57,321 bases of DNA from Xanthobacteraceae bacterium (GCA_019750915.1 JAIENY010000002.1:1-57321), one strand, 5' to 3'; positions 28,624 through 37,899 are shown, counted from the stretch's first letter. Notes: a model not told the origin generated them from the letters alone. Numbers and translations: made by a program.

Positions 28624-29592
28624 CTATTCGGAGATTGTCTGAACCACGCTCGATACCGGGCGTGTGCTGACGGTTGGCAAAGCCAGACTCTTCGTGAGTT
28701 CATCATCGTACTTGGCGATGGTTTGAACTGGTGCCTTCGCCTTGACCTGCACAACCTTGTAACCGCCTGCCTTTAGCCGTTTCATCAATTCAGGCAAGGC
28801 CTCTGCGGTACGCTTCTGGAAGTCGTGCATCAGGATGATGCCCTTGCCGAGCTTGTCGAGCTTGGTCATGACCGTATCGACGATCTTTTGCGGGGTGCTT
28901 GCCTTGAAGTCAAAGGAGTCGATGTCGCACGACCAGATCGCGATGTTACGTTCCCCAAGATATGTGATCATGGTCGGCGGATGCTGCAGAGCCGGAAAAC
29001 GGAAGAACGGCGAGGGTGGTGAGCCAAGCGCCCACGCGACGGCACTGAAGCCCTTTTCGATCTCGTCCTTGCGTTGATCGTCGGTCAGTTTCTTGGCGTT
29101 CAGATTCGCGTGCGACCATGTATGGGCACCGACGGTATGGCCGCGCGCGGCGACCTCCTTGAGGATTTCAGGATGCCAGGTGGCATGTTTGCCAATCGGA
29201 AAGAACAAGGCCTTGGTGCATTCGTCGTCGAGTGTTTTCAGGACCGACGGTGTGTTGCCCGGCCATGGCCCATCATCAAATGTCAGGACCACTTCCTTAT
29301 CGCGCAGGAAGTCGAGCTGCTTGAAGTGCTCGAATCCGAAACCCGGTCCGCCTGTGGTGTCGATCTGGACCACTCGGGCCACGCCGATGGCGTCGGGATT
29401 GGCGCAGGCGGTCTTTGAGGGAGCGGCAGCCGCCGTGGCGGCAGGTGGTAATGCAGCAGGCGGTGTTGCGGGCTGCGCGGCAGCGGAAGGCGCGGCTGCG
29501 GGCTTTGGTGGGACGAGCGCTTGCGGCCACGCGCACGTAATGCTCAGAGCGGAGACAGCAGTCGCCACGAACAAGCTGGTTTTGAAACGCAT
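28624..29592 (-). CDS. Secreted polysaccharide deacetylase (NodB homology domain)
   Basis: Exported carbohydrate esterase of family CE4, probably removing acetyl groups from peptidoglycan or an exopolysaccharide. The ATG at 29592 has GAGGGG eight bases upstream. A signal peptide (about 1-25) is followed by a Pro/Ala-rich linker, then the NodB domain from about residue 100. Motif 1 TFDDGPWP carries the catalytic Asp and a metal-binding Asp, motif 2 is HTWSH with both metal histidines, motif 3 is FFRFPA, and later DIDSFDF and ILMHDF. All catalytic residues look intact. Confidence 0.93.
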   Translation of the reverse strand: MRFKTSLFVATAVSALSITCAWPQALVPPKPAAAPSAAAQPATPPAALPPAATAAAAPSKTACANPDAIGVARVVQIDTTGGPGFGFEHFKQLDFLRDKEVVLTFDDGPWPGNTPSVLKTLDDECTKALFFPIGKHATWHPEILKEVAARGHTVGAHTWSHANLNAKKLTDDQRKDEIEKGFSAVAWALGSPPSPFFRFPALQHPPTMITYLGERNIAIWSCDIDSFDFKASTPQKIVDTVMTKLDKLGKGIILMHDFQKRTAEALPELMKRLKAGGYKVVQVKAKAPVQTIAKYDDELTKSLALPTVSTRPVSSVVQTISE

Positions 29593-29738
29593 CGCACAAA
29601 CCCCTCGCATAGCCCCATGCGAAGCCTAACCGGGAGCGAACGAACGCGCCAAGGAATTCTGCGAAGCCGGAGCGGGGCCTACTCGGAACTTGCAAAGATG
29701 CTTAAAGGCGCTGGCTTTCAATTCGGAGGTGTCAGCGA

Positions 29739-31223
29739 TTAGCGCAGCGGGATGATAAAATCGGTTCCACGGCCCGTTTCACCTCCGAGACCGAGTTCGG
29801 ACACGGTCAGGGAGTCTCCCGGCGCGAAAATTTGCGCAAGCCTTTGCATTGCATCATCGGGAATCTTGATGCGATCGAGCGCCTCCGTCGGACTAGCTGA
29901 GGGAGAGCGGATGGTGTCGTTGACGAGGAGTTTCTTGCGCGACGAAACGGGTTCGAGGCGCTCGCGCTGGGGCAACGACATGACTGACCACTGAAAGGTT
30001 TTGGGATCGTCTTTGCTGGCTCGCATTGTGAAGACGTGAGTGCCGAGAGGACCACCGGCAGCGATGGTCACCGGAACCTCGAACAACGGCTCGAAATTTT
30101 GCCGGACGAACAGCTTGCCTTCCTTGCGGCTGATGAAAGCCGCGATATGTCCCCAACGCTTGGGAGCCGCCGCGGCCTTTGCGGGATCGGAGGAGATATC
30201 TTTGGTCGTTGCGTCTGGTTGTAAGCCATTCGGTGCGGGCACAGCCGGCTTGGTATCGATGACGGCGGCCTCAACGGGTTTGCCTACTTGGGGCGAAGTG
30301 ATGGCAGGTGAGGATTGATCGTCCGGTCGCGCCTGATCCTTGTCCGTCTTCGGTGCAATATCCGTCACAGGCAGAGTGGGCGCCGAGCCGCTCGCGTCCG
30401 CTGTCCGGAGCGGTTCTGCGGTTTTGTTTGTTGATTTTACGCCAACATCAGCGGCTGTGAACTCCGAAGGCTTCGGCTCCTGACTGAGCGCGACCACATC
30501 CCTGTCAGCCTTCGGTGTCGTGATCGTGCCAGCAGGAATCGGATTGGTTGACTCGGTGACCGCGGCCGTCTTTGGAGGATCCGGCCGTTTTGTGAAGAGC
30601 AGCGGATTTGAAATGTCGGTCTGCACCAAACTGCCTGGCGCGATGACAACGCGGGCGCCGTTTTTGGTCCATCCGTACATGCGGACGGCGAAATTCATCG
30701 GCATCCGGATGCAGCCATGCGAGGCCGGATAGCCGGGCAGCACACCGGCATGCATGGCTACGCCCGACCAGGTGATGCGCTGCATATAGGGCATCGGAGC
30801 GTTGCTGTAGATATTGGAGCGATGGTATTTCTCTTTGGCCAGAATGCTGAACACGCCCATCGGCGTGGAATGGCCCCGCATGCCAGTCGATACCGGAGTC
30901 TGCGCAAACAGGCCGTTGTTGTCGTAGATTTTCATCTCCTGACTATCGATCGAAATCGCGATGAACAGCGGGCCTTGCGGCTTGGCGGTTTCCTTGATGA
31001 CAGTCTTGGCTCTTGGGACGCGCTGGTGCGGCGCCGCGTGCTGGAGCGGCCTTGATGGCGGGCGAACAATAATTTCGTCGTCGTCGAAACGATTGTTAGG
31101 CCAGAAGAATTGGGCATGCGCAGAAAGGGGCAGCGCAATCAGCGCGGTCATTGTGACGAGCGCGAGTCGCGTTGCGCGCAATGATCTTTGAGCGGCTCGC
31201 AGAAAAAGGCAGTCGTTGTTCAC
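29739..31223 (-). CDS. L,D-transpeptidase (YkuD domain) with long C-terminal part
   Basis: Exported cysteine enzyme that cross-links peptidoglycan or attaches proteins to it. A signal peptide ends near SAHAQ (about 37). The YkuD domain spans about 85-205, with VSTGMRGHSTPMGVF and the catalytic block HAGVLPGYPASHGCIRMP, including the SHGC nucleophile. The middle (about 210-360) is a disordered Pro/Thr/Asp-rich linker, and the last 130 residues resemble another small folded region of unknown role. The start is GTG with AGGGA upstream. It lies divergent from creA across a region with several dyads. Confidence 0.93.
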   Translation of the reverse strand: MNNDCLFLRAAQRSLRATRLALVTMTALIALPLSAHAQFFWPNNRFDDDEIIVRPPSRPLQHAAPHQRVPRAKTVIKETAKPQGPLFIAISIDSQEMKIYDNNGLFAQTPVSTGMRGHSTPMGVFSILAKEKYHRSNIYSNAPMPYMQRITWSGVAMHAGVLPGYPASHGCIRMPMNFAVRMYGWTKNGARVVIAPGSLVQTDISNPLLFTKRPDPPKTAAVTESTNPIPAGTITTPKADRDVVALSQEPKPSEFTAADVGVKSTNKTAEPLRTADASGSAPTLPVTDIAPKTDKDQARPDDQSSPAITSPQVGKPVEAAVIDTKPAVPAPNGLQPDATTKDISSDPAKAAAAPKRWGHIAAFISRKEGKLFVRQNFEPLFEVPVTIAAGGPLGTHVFTMRASKDDPKTFQWSVMSLPQRERLEPVSSRKKLLVNDTIRSPSASPTEALDRIKIPDDAMQRLAQIFAPGDSLTVSELGLGGETGRGTDFIIPLR

Positions 31224-31240
31224 GGCTTCGTCCCTAACAT

Positions 31241-31335
31241 TGACTTCATCAAATTGATGTCACGTAAAAGCGACGGCTTACTGGCAAATTCTGAAACAAC
31301 TGATCAGAATCAAACTACTGGCAGTACACTGCCAG
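31241..31335. promoter_or_regulatory. Cluster of dyads between the L,D-transpeptidase gene and creA
   Basis: Three inverted repeats lie in the divergent region: CATCA/TGATG at 31247-31259, TTCTGA/TCAGAA at 31289-31309, and CTGGCAGT-AC-ACTGCCAG at 31318-31335. CTGGCA recurs at 31281. They look like operator sites, but no regulator gene is adjacent. Confidence 0.4.
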
Positions 31336-31441
31336 CATGTTAACAAAACCCCGCCTTGGCGCAGTTCCATCTCCGGCTCGTATAAGACTAGCACACCTGT
31401 TAAACACGAAGCTGAGGGCTGGAGCGGTATCGGAGTGCTTT

Positions 31442-31960
31442 ATGCATATGAGACGTACTGTGGTGGCCACCTTGGCAGGGCTGGCTTTTCTGGCTTTGAC
31501 GCCCGTCCTCCATGCGCAGGAACCCGACCTGATCTTCCGTCGTTCGACGGTGTTCAAGCTGCTCAGCCCTAACGATAAGCTCGCGACCTACGGTATCGAC
31601 GATCCTGAGGTTGAGGGTGTGGCGTGCCATTTCACCGTTCCAGAAAAGGGCGGTATTAAAGGATGGCTTGGGTTGGCCGAGCAGGTGTCCGACATATCGC
31701 TGGCGTGCCGGCAGATCGGTCCAATCCGTTTCAAAAACAAGCTCTCGCAAGGCGACGATATGTTCAGCCAGCGCAGATCGCTATTCTTCAAAAGGATGCA
31801 GATCGTGCGCGGCTGTGACGCCAAGCGGAATGTGCTGGTCTACATGGTTTATTCGGACAAGCTGATCGATGGTTCGCCGAAGAACTCGACGTCGTCGGTA
31901 CCGATCATGCCCTGGGGAGCCAATGACGCCGTGCAGAAGTGCGGCGACTCTTTTTCCTGA
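31442..31960 (+). CDS. creA: CreA family protein
   Basis: Secreted protein of unknown molecular role, named for the cre locus of E. coli. The ATG at 31442 (GGAG seven bases upstream) gives 172 residues with a signal peptide ending near LHAQ. The mature part carries the family blocks STVFKLLSPNDKLATYGIDDPEVEGVACHFT, ISLACRQIGPI and MQIVRGCDAKRNVLVYMVYSDKLIDGSPKNS. The several cysteines suggest disulfides in the periplasm. Its stop faces that of a small secreted protein gene. Confidence 0.9.
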   Translation: MHMRRTVVATLAGLAFLALTPVLHAQEPDLIFRRSTVFKLLSPNDKLATYGIDDPEVEGVACHFTVPEKGGIKGWLGLAEQVSDISLACRQIGPIRFKNKLSQGDDMFSQRRSLFFKRMQIVRGCDAKRNVLVYMVYSDKLIDGSPKNSTSSVPIMPWGANDAVQKCGDSFS

Positions 31961-31975
31961 ACAGCGAAGACTATT

Positions 31976-32233
31976 CTAGTTGGGGCGGGCGTCCTTGCGA
32001 GGGACGCACCGCTTGACGGCGCTCACGCCCTTTACGGTGAGCGTTTTACCAGTGATTTCCTTGATCTGACCGGTCGGGCAGGTCGCGTCGTCGACATAGA
32101 TCCGTTGGCCAAGCCGGATACTGGAAATATCGGATTCCCGGGTTACCGCTGCAGCGCAGACCTGGGTCGCGGTCACTGCCAACACGCAAACTGTTGCGGT
32201 TATGGTTCGTATGGTGAGCCGTTTTTTCTGCAC
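31976..32233 (-). CDS. Small secreted protein, function unknown
   Basis: 85 residues with a signal peptide cleaved around VCA-A. The mature part of about 57 residues has two cysteines (DDATCPTG and VKRCVPR) that could form a disulfide, and a beta-rich look (RLGQRIYVDD, IKEITGKTLTVKGV). The start is a GTG at 32233, two bases after the stop of the preceding mini-gene, with AAGGAC within that gene's end. It is the last gene of the SMR operon. Confidence 0.75.
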   Translation of the reverse strand: MQKKRLTIRTITATVCVLAVTATQVCAAAVTRESDISSIRLGQRIYVDDATCPTGQIKEITGKTLTVKGVSAVKRCVPRKDARPN

Positions 32234-32235
32234 GG

Positions 32236-32385
32236 TTATTTGTCCTTTACGTGCAATCCGTTGGGGCCGATGTTGATCTGCAATCCCTTCGGCTCTTTCT
32301 TGGCCTCATAGAGGTTGTAGCCGACAATGCCGAGTGACACAGCGAGAGCGGCGATCACGATATAAAGGATGTTTCTGGTCGGCAT
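32236..32385 (-). CDS. 49-residue membrane-anchored mini-protein
   Basis: Starts at the ATG at 32385 with a perfect AGGAGG seven bases upstream that overlaps the SMR stop codon. The protein has one membrane helix (about 6-24: ILYIVIAALAVSLGIVGYN) followed by a short charged segment and a tail LQINIGPNGLHVKDK that would face the periplasm or cytosol. Lying between the SMR exporter and the small secreted protein with 9- and 2-base gaps, it is almost certainly co-transcribed. No family recognised. Confidence 0.75.
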   Translation of the reverse strand: MPTRNILYIVIAALAVSLGIVGYNLYEAKKEPKGLQINIGPNGLHVKDK

Positions 32386-32394
32386 TCCAGCCTC

Positions 32395-32724
32395 CTAATG
32401 CGCTACAGTTCTTGAAAACAGGTTGATGGTCACAACACCGGCCACGATTAATGCCAGCCCAATGACCGCGGGTAAGTCCAGTTTCTGACCAAACCAGATC
32501 AGACCGACGAAGGTAATCAGAATAATGCCGAACCCGGACCAGATTGCGTAGGCAATACCGACTGGCATTGTGCGCAAAACCATCGACAACAGGTAGAATG
32601 CGCTTCCATAGCCGATCGCAGTCAAAACAAGCGGCTTCGGCTTAGTGAACTGCTCGGAAGCCTGAAGGGCGGAGGTTCCGATCACTTCAAAAATGACGGC
32701 AAGCGCGAGATAGAAGTAGGTCAT
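32395..32724 (-). CDS. Small multidrug resistance (SMR) family exporter
   Basis: Four-helix proton-coupled exporter of the EmrE/QacE/SugE family. The 109 residues open with FYLALAVIFEVIGTSALQ, in which E13 corresponds to the essential membrane glutamate of EmrE. YAIWSGFGIILITFVGLIWFGQ (about 59-80) matches helix 3 and the YAxWxGxG motif. Substrate cannot be predicted; the sequence is nearer the drug-export than the guanidinium type by impression only. First gene of a three-gene operon, divergent from an RND permease. Confidence 0.92.
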   Translation of the reverse strand: MTYFYLALAVIFEVIGTSALQASEQFTKPKPLVLTAIGYGSAFYLLSMVLRTMPVGIAYAIWSGFGIILITFVGLIWFGQKLDLPAVIGLALIVAGVVTINLFSRTVAH

Positions 32725-32877
32725 CTGTCTTGGTTACCGGGAACGGTATGATTCGACTACAATGTGATTTGCCGACGCGGGACGCGGCGGTGCCGGATCG
32801 TGTTACAAAAATGCCAAAATACACGCTGGCACAGGCATCTAGCACGTTGAGAACACCAGACTGTGACTGTTTGTGCG

Positions 32878-32907
32878 TTGCAACGTGACTCTTAAATTCC
32901 GTATAAG
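32878..32907 (+). promoter_or_regulatory. Candidate sigma-70-type promoter before the RND permease
   Basis: TTGCAA (32878-32883) and TATAAG (32902-32907) are separated by 18 bases. Transcription would start near 32914, ahead of all three possible start codons of the permease. Confidence 0.4.
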
Positions 32908-32948
32908 GAACAAGGTCCGGAACCGCTTTGGTAGCTCCGTTACGGACT

Positions 32949-35900
32949 ATGTCTTCAAAAGATTTGGCCGGTGCATCATCGATGAATGAGCTCGTTCGTA
33001 TTGCTCTGAAGCGTCCATATACGTTCGTGGTTCTGGCGCTGCTGCTTTTGATCATCGGACCGCTGGCGGCATTGCGGACGCCAACCGATATTTTTCCGGA
33101 TATCCGGATACCTGTGATTGGCGTGGTCTGGCAGTACACGGGCCTGCCGCCCGATCAGATGTCAGGCCGTATCACCACGCCGTTCCAGCGCGCGCTGACG
33201 ACAACCGTCAACGATATCGAGCACATTACGGCCAATTCCTATAACGGCTTTGGCATCATCAAGATTTTCTTCCAGCCGAACGTCAACATTCAAACGGCGA
33301 ATGCACAGGTAACTGCGATTTCGCAGACGATCCTCAAGCAATTGCCGGCGGGCGCGACGCCGCCGTTGATCCTCAACTACAGCGCGTCGACGGTTCCGAT
33401 CATCCAGCTCGCATTGTCGGGAGAAGGCTTGACGGAGCAGAATCTGGGTGACCTCGGCCTCAACCAGCTTCGAACGCCTCTCATCACGGTCCCCGGCGCG
33501 GCTATCCCATATCCGTTCGGCGGCAAGCAGCGCCAGATTCTAATCGATTTGAATCCGACCGCGCTTCAGTCGCTCGGCCTGTCCGGACAGGATGTTGCGA
33601 ATGCACTGGCGGCGCAGAACCTGATTACTCCGGTCGGTACCCAGAAGATCGGAGAGTTCGAGTATAACATCCAGCTCAACAACTCGCCATTGCAGGTCAG
33701 GGAGCTTGGCGATCTACCGATCAAAGCCGTCAACGGCGCGATGGTTTATGTTCGCGACGTTGCTCAGGTCCGCGACGGAAATCCGCCGCAGACCAATGTC
33801 GTTCACGTCAACGGCAACAGGTCTGTGCTGATGATGGTCCTCAAGGCAGGATCGATCTCGACGCTCGATATCATCGCCGGCATCAAGCAAAAGCTGATCG
33901 ACGTGAAGCCGACCATGCCGGATACCCTTAAAGTCGGCCTGGTCGGTGACCAGTCGATTTTTGTGCGCGGCGCTATTACCGGGGTCGTCAGAGAGGGGGT
34001 TCTGGCGGCGCTTCTGACCAGCGTGATGATACTGCTGTTTCTGGGAAGCTGGCGTTCCACCCTCATCATTGCGGTATCGATTCCGATTTCGGTCCTCGGC
34101 GCAATCGTCTGCCTCTCGCTTGTCGGTGAAACGTTGAACATCATGACGCTGGGCGGTCTTGCCCTGGCGGTGGGCATTCTGGTCGACGATGCCACGGTAA
34201 CCATCGAGAACATCAATTATCACCTGGAACACGGCAAGGATGTCGAGCCAGCCATTCTCGATGGCGCTGAGCAGATCGCCACCCCCGCATTCGTGTCGCT
34301 GCTTTGTATCTGTATAGTCTTTGTGCCGATGTTCTTCCTGACCGGCGTCTCGCGGTTTCTCTTCGTGCCGATGGCCGAAGCGGTGATGTTCGCGATGGCC
34401 TGGTCTTTTTTCCTGTCGCGGACGCTGGTTCCGACGATGGCCAAATATCTGCTTCACCCGCATCCGCACGACGAGAACGGCAATCCAGTTCCTCCGGCTG
34501 CGACGAAGAATCCTCTGGTGCGGTTTCAGCGTAAGTTCGAAGCTGGCTTTGAGCGGTTCCGTGAGGGATACCGCGATGTTCTGGCGCTCGCGCTTCATCA
34601 CCGCGCAGTCTTCGCTGTGGGATTTCTGCTATTCGTCGGCGGCTCGCTTCTGCTTGTGCCTTTCCTTGGCCGCAATTTTTTCCCCGCCGTCGATACGGGG
34701 CAAATCCTGATTCATGCCAGCAGCCAGACGGGCACCCGTCTCGAGGAGACAGCCAATCAGTTCGCCGAAGTTCAGAAGGCGATCCGGAAAATCATCCCGG
34801 CCGAAGAGATCAGCACCATGACCGACAACATCGGTCTGCCGATCAGCGGCATCAACATGACTTATAACAACACGGGCCGGATCGGTTCGATGGACGGCGA
34901 TATACAGATCACCTTGAAAGAGGATCACCATCCGACCGATGACTACATCAAGGCATTACGCGAGCAACTTCCCCGGGCGTTTCCAGGTATGCAGTTCGCC
35001 TTTCTTCCGGCCGACATTGTCAGTCAAATCCTAAATTTCGGTTCGCCCGCGCCTATCGATCTTCAGGTTCGCGGTGCAAATCTCGACGCCAATTTCAAAT
35101 ATGCAAACGATCTGCTGCGGCGGATACGCCGCATTCCGGGCGTTGCCGACGCGCGCATCCAGCAATCACCGAATTATCCAACGCTCAATGTCGATGTCGA
35201 CCGCACGCGCGCGCAATATCTCGGCGTGACGGAGCGCGACGTAACCAACAGCATGGTTGTCAATCTTGCGGGCAGTTCACAGGTGGCGCCGACCTATTAC
35301 CTCAATCCGAATAACGGCGTGTCCTATTCCATCGTCATGCAGACGCCTCAATATCAGATCGACACGCTCAACAAGCTGGAGACGATGCCGATCAACACCA
35401 CCACCCCGTCGAACAGCTTGCCGATCCTCGGCGGCATCGCCAATATCAAGCGTACAGTGTCCAATGCGGTCGTGTCGCAATACGACATCCAGCCGATGGT
35501 GGAGATCTATGCGACACCGCAAGGGCGCGATCTTGGTTCGGTGGCGGCTGATATCCGGCAGGTGATCGCTGACACGGCGAAGGATGTGCCGAAGGGCAGT
35601 TCAGTGGTGCTGCTGGGTCAGGTGGAGACCATGAACAGCGCGTTTTCCGGACTTTTGTTCGGTCTGCTTGGCGCGGTCGTGCTGATCTATTTGCTGATTG
35701 TCGTGAATTTCCAATCGTGGTCGGATCCGTTCGTCATCATCACAGCGTTGCCGGCGGCTCTTGCCGGGATCGTCTGGATGCTATTCACGACCGGTACAAC
35801 GCTGTCGGTGCCCGCGTTGACGGGTGCAATCATGTGCATGGGCGTTGCGACCGCGAATTCCGTGCTGGTGATCGCCTTTGCACGCGAACGGCTGGACCAT

Positions 35901-36179
35901 CTCAACGACCCGATTGCCGCCGCGCTTGAAGCCGGATTTGTCCGTTGTCGTCCGGTGCTGATGACCGCGCTGGCGATGATCATCGGCATGGCGCCGATGG
36001 CTTTGGGCCTGGGTGAGGGCGGTGAGCAAAACGCGCCGCTCGGCCGTGCCGTCATCGGTGGATTGATTTTTGCGACTGTTGCGACACTTGTTTTCGTGCC
36101 CGTCGTCTTCAGTATGGTCCATCACAAGCGCTATGCCACGGCGGCGCCAACTCCTTCGGAGACAACTCATGCCGCCTGA
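32949..36179 (+). CDS. RND efflux permease (divergent HAE1-like)
   Basis: Large inner-membrane permease of the RND superfamily with the twelve-helix, two-docking-domain layout (1076 aa from the ATG at 32949; a TTG at 32928 and an ATG at 32982 are alternatives, the latter matching the usual MNELVRIALKRP opening). TM4 keeps the paired aspartates (GILVDDATVTIEN), but TM10 reads GVATANSVLVIAF where AcrB has GLSAKNAILIVEF, so the relay lysine is missing. FxRCRPVLMTALAM in TM11 keeps the arginine. It overlaps its adaptor gene, which follows rather than precedes it. Substrate unknown; no outer-membrane channel nearby. Confidence 0.9.
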   Translation: MSSKDLAGASSMNELVRIALKRPYTFVVLALLLLIIGPLAALRTPTDIFPDIRIPVIGVVWQYTGLPPDQMSGRITTPFQRALTTTVNDIEHITANSYNGFGIIKIFFQPNVNIQTANAQVTAISQTILKQLPAGATPPLILNYSASTVPIIQLALSGEGLTEQNLGDLGLNQLRTPLITVPGAAIPYPFGGKQRQILIDLNPTALQSLGLSGQDVANALAAQNLITPVGTQKIGEFEYNIQLNNSPLQVRELGDLPIKAVNGAMVYVRDVAQVRDGNPPQTNVVHVNGNRSVLMMVLKAGSISTLDIIAGIKQKLIDVKPTMPDTLKVGLVGDQSIFVRGAITGVVREGVLAALLTSVMILLFLGSWRSTLIIAVSIPISVLGAIVCLSLVGETLNIMTLGGLALAVGILVDDATVTIENINYHLEHGKDVEPAILDGAEQIATPAFVSLLCICIVFVPMFFLTGVSRFLFVPMAEAVMFAMAWSFFLSRTLVPTMAKYLLHPHPHDENGNPVPPAATKNPLVRFQRKFEAGFERFREGYRDVLALALHHRAVFAVGFLLFVGGSLLLVPFLGRNFFPAVDTGQILIHASSQTGTRLEETANQFAEVQKAIRKIIPAEEISTMTDNIGLPISGINMTYNNTGRIGSMDGDIQITLKEDHHPTDDYIKALREQLPRAFPGMQFAFLPADIVSQILNFGSPAPIDLQVRGANLDANFKYANDLLRRIRRIPGVADARIQQSPNYPTLNVDVDRTRAQYLGVTERDVTNSMVVNLAGSSQVAPTYYLNPNNGVSYSIVMQTPQYQIDTLNKLETMPINTTTPSNSLPILGGIANIKRTVSNAVVSQYDIQPMVEIYATPQGRDLGSVAADIRQVIADTAKDVPKGSSVVLLGQVETMNSAFSGLLFGLLGAVVLIYLLIVVNFQSWSDPFVIITALPAALAGIVWMLFTTGTTLSVPALTGAIMCMGVATANSVLVIAFARERLDHLNDPIAAALEAGFVRCRPVLMTALAMIIGMAPMALGLGEGGEQNAPLGRAVIGGLIFATVATLVFVPVVFSMVHHKRYATAAPTPSETTHAA

Positions 36180-37356
36180 TCAACACGTCCACGTTTCGCG
36201 GCGCAAGCTGGGCATTGCGGGGATTGTGGCGGGCGGCATTGCCGCGTTTGTCGTGATTACCGGTATCGTTGCGCGGGAAAAGGGCGACGCGCACCTGCGC
36301 GAATGGACTGATGCTCAGTCGATTCCGACGGTCGCCGTTGCTAATCCGATTACCAAGCCACCGAATACGAAGCTGACGCTTCCCGGACGTCTGGAAGCCT
36401 ATTATCGCGCACCGATCTTCGCGCGCGTTAGCGGTTACATCAAAAACTGGTATGTCGATATCGGCGCACAGGTGAAGGCTGGCCAGCTTTTGGCCGAAAT
36501 CGATGCGCCAGATCTGGACCAGCAGTTGCTGCAGGCCCGCGCGGACCTTGCGAACGCGGAGGCCGCTTCGAAGCTTTCGTCGGCGACGCTGAAGCGCCGT
36601 CAATCCTTGCTCGCGTCCAACTTCGTTTCGCTTCAGGAAATCGACGAGCGCACTGCCGACCTCTCGAGCAAGGACGCGCAGGTCAAGGCCGCGCAGGCCA
36701 ATGTCGACCGGCTGCAGGCGCTGGCCAGCTACAAGCGCGTGGAAGCGCCGTTTGACGGGATCATCACGGAACGCAACACCGATGTCGGCGCGCTGATCAA
36801 CGGCGGGACCGGCAGCGGACTTGCGATGTTTGTTGTCTCGGATTACCGGAAGTTGCGCGTCTACGTGAACGTTCCGCAAAGCTATCTGGCGCTGGTCAAG
36901 GTAGGCGCCGGTGCATCGATTTCGGTGCCCGAGTATCCGGGGCAGAAATTCCCGGCGACGGTCGAAGCCTCGGCGCAGGCTGTGGACGTCAACTCGGGAA
37001 CGACCCGTATTCAGCTTGGACTCGATAACAAAAATCACGAGCTGCGACCCGGCGCCTATGCCGACGTCGCTCTCGACCTGTCGGGCGTCAAGGAGCCGTT
37101 GTCGATTCCGGCTAGCGCGCTGATTTTCAACAAGGACGGTTTGAGCGTCGCGACGGTCGATCAGGATAATCGCGTCAGGTTCAAGAAGGTGACGATTGCC
37201 CGCGATCTTGGTCGCGAGATCGAAATTGCCTCGGGCCTGTCGGCCTCGGATCGTATGGTCACGACACCGCCGGACGGCGTGGTTGACGGTGACGAGGTAC
37301 GCATTGCGGGCCAGCAGTCCAAGGACGGTGAAAAAAGAACCTCCGACGCCCGATAG
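36169..37356 (+). CDS. RND efflux periplasmic adaptor (HlyD/MFP family)
   Basis: Membrane fusion protein expected to join the preceding permease to an outer-membrane channel. The ATG at 36169 overlaps the permease stop by 11 bases and has GGAGA upstream (395 aa). An N-terminal membrane anchor (about 18-38: IAGIVAGGIAAFVVITGIV) is followed by the lipoyl half-motif RAPIFARVSGYIKNWYVDIGAQVKAGQLLAEID, a coiled-coil hairpin (about 120-195), the second half YKRVEAPFDGIITERNTDVGALI, then beta-barrel and membrane-proximal domains. No lipobox. The operon order permease-adaptor is the reverse of the usual one. Confidence 0.93.
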   Translation: MPPDQHVHVSRRKLGIAGIVAGGIAAFVVITGIVAREKGDAHLREWTDAQSIPTVAVANPITKPPNTKLTLPGRLEAYYRAPIFARVSGYIKNWYVDIGAQVKAGQLLAEIDAPDLDQQLLQARADLANAEAASKLSSATLKRRQSLLASNFVSLQEIDERTADLSSKDAQVKAAQANVDRLQALASYKRVEAPFDGIITERNTDVGALINGGTGSGLAMFVVSDYRKLRVYVNVPQSYLALVKVGAGASISVPEYPGQKFPATVEASAQAVDVNSGTTRIQLGLDNKNHELRPGAYADVALDLSGVKEPLSIPASALIFNKDGLSVATVDQDNRVRFKKVTIARDLGREIEIASGLSASDRMVTTPPDGVVDGDEVRIAGQQSKDGEKRTSDAR

Positions 37357-37377
37357 CCCACCGCGTCCTCGGGGCAA

Positions 37378-37899
37378 TCACGTCCAGAGCCGGACCAGCG
37401 GGCCGTTGCGGCCGTGAAGCGGATCGGTTTGAGGCAATGCGACCTTGGGGATGGTTTCAAGTGCCTTGCGGTAATTGTCCTTGGTGGGGCGCGTGATCTG
37501 CATATGCGGCCCCGGAGGGTAGGCCCCGACGACGACAAAATCGGCGCTGCAGGACAGGCATTGATGGCCCGTTCCTGCTGGCAGGACGACAGCATCGCCA
37601 GCGGCTAGACCGAATTCCTGTCCATGGTCGCCGCCGAAACGGACACGAGCATGGCCCCTGGCGATCGCCAGAGCTTCATGGACGGTCGCGTGATAATGCA
37701 GATAGTCGTAAATTCCGTCGCGCCACATCTGCCCCCAGCCGTGGGCGCCAAACAGGCCTTCGATGGTGTGCTCGGAATGTGACGGATCGATCCTGATGGC
37801 TTGCCGATATACCAGAAACGGAAGGCGGCTGTTCGGAACCAAACCGTCGTCTTCAAAGAAGATCGCAAGCGGCTGGGTTTCTTCGCGTGTGACGCTCAT
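37378..37899 (-). CDS. Cupin domain protein (YjlB-like)
   Basis: Single-cupin cytosolic protein of 173 residues resembling B. subtilis YjlB, of unknown function. The cupin motifs appear as WRDGIYDYLHYHATVHEAL (metal-binding His region; Glu in HEAL) and AGDAVVLPAGTGHQ with the last His. Both suggest a bound metal ion and an enzymatic or sugar-binding role, which is inference from the fold. The ATG follows CAGGTGAAAGCCC. Convergent with the adaptor gene and divergent from clpS. Confidence 0.8.
   Translation of the reverse strand: MSVTREETQPLAIFFEDDGLVPNSRLPFLVYRQAIRIDPSHSEHTIEGLFGAHGWGQMWRDGIYDYLHYHATVHEALAIARGHARVRFGGDHGQEFGLAAGDAVVLPAGTGHQCLSCSADFVVVGAYPPGPHMQITRPTKDNYRKALETIPKVALPQTDPLHGRNGPLVRLWT

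Noticed and set aside
36109..37377. 422-residue minus-strand frame
   Set aside because: Shadow of the RND adaptor gene.
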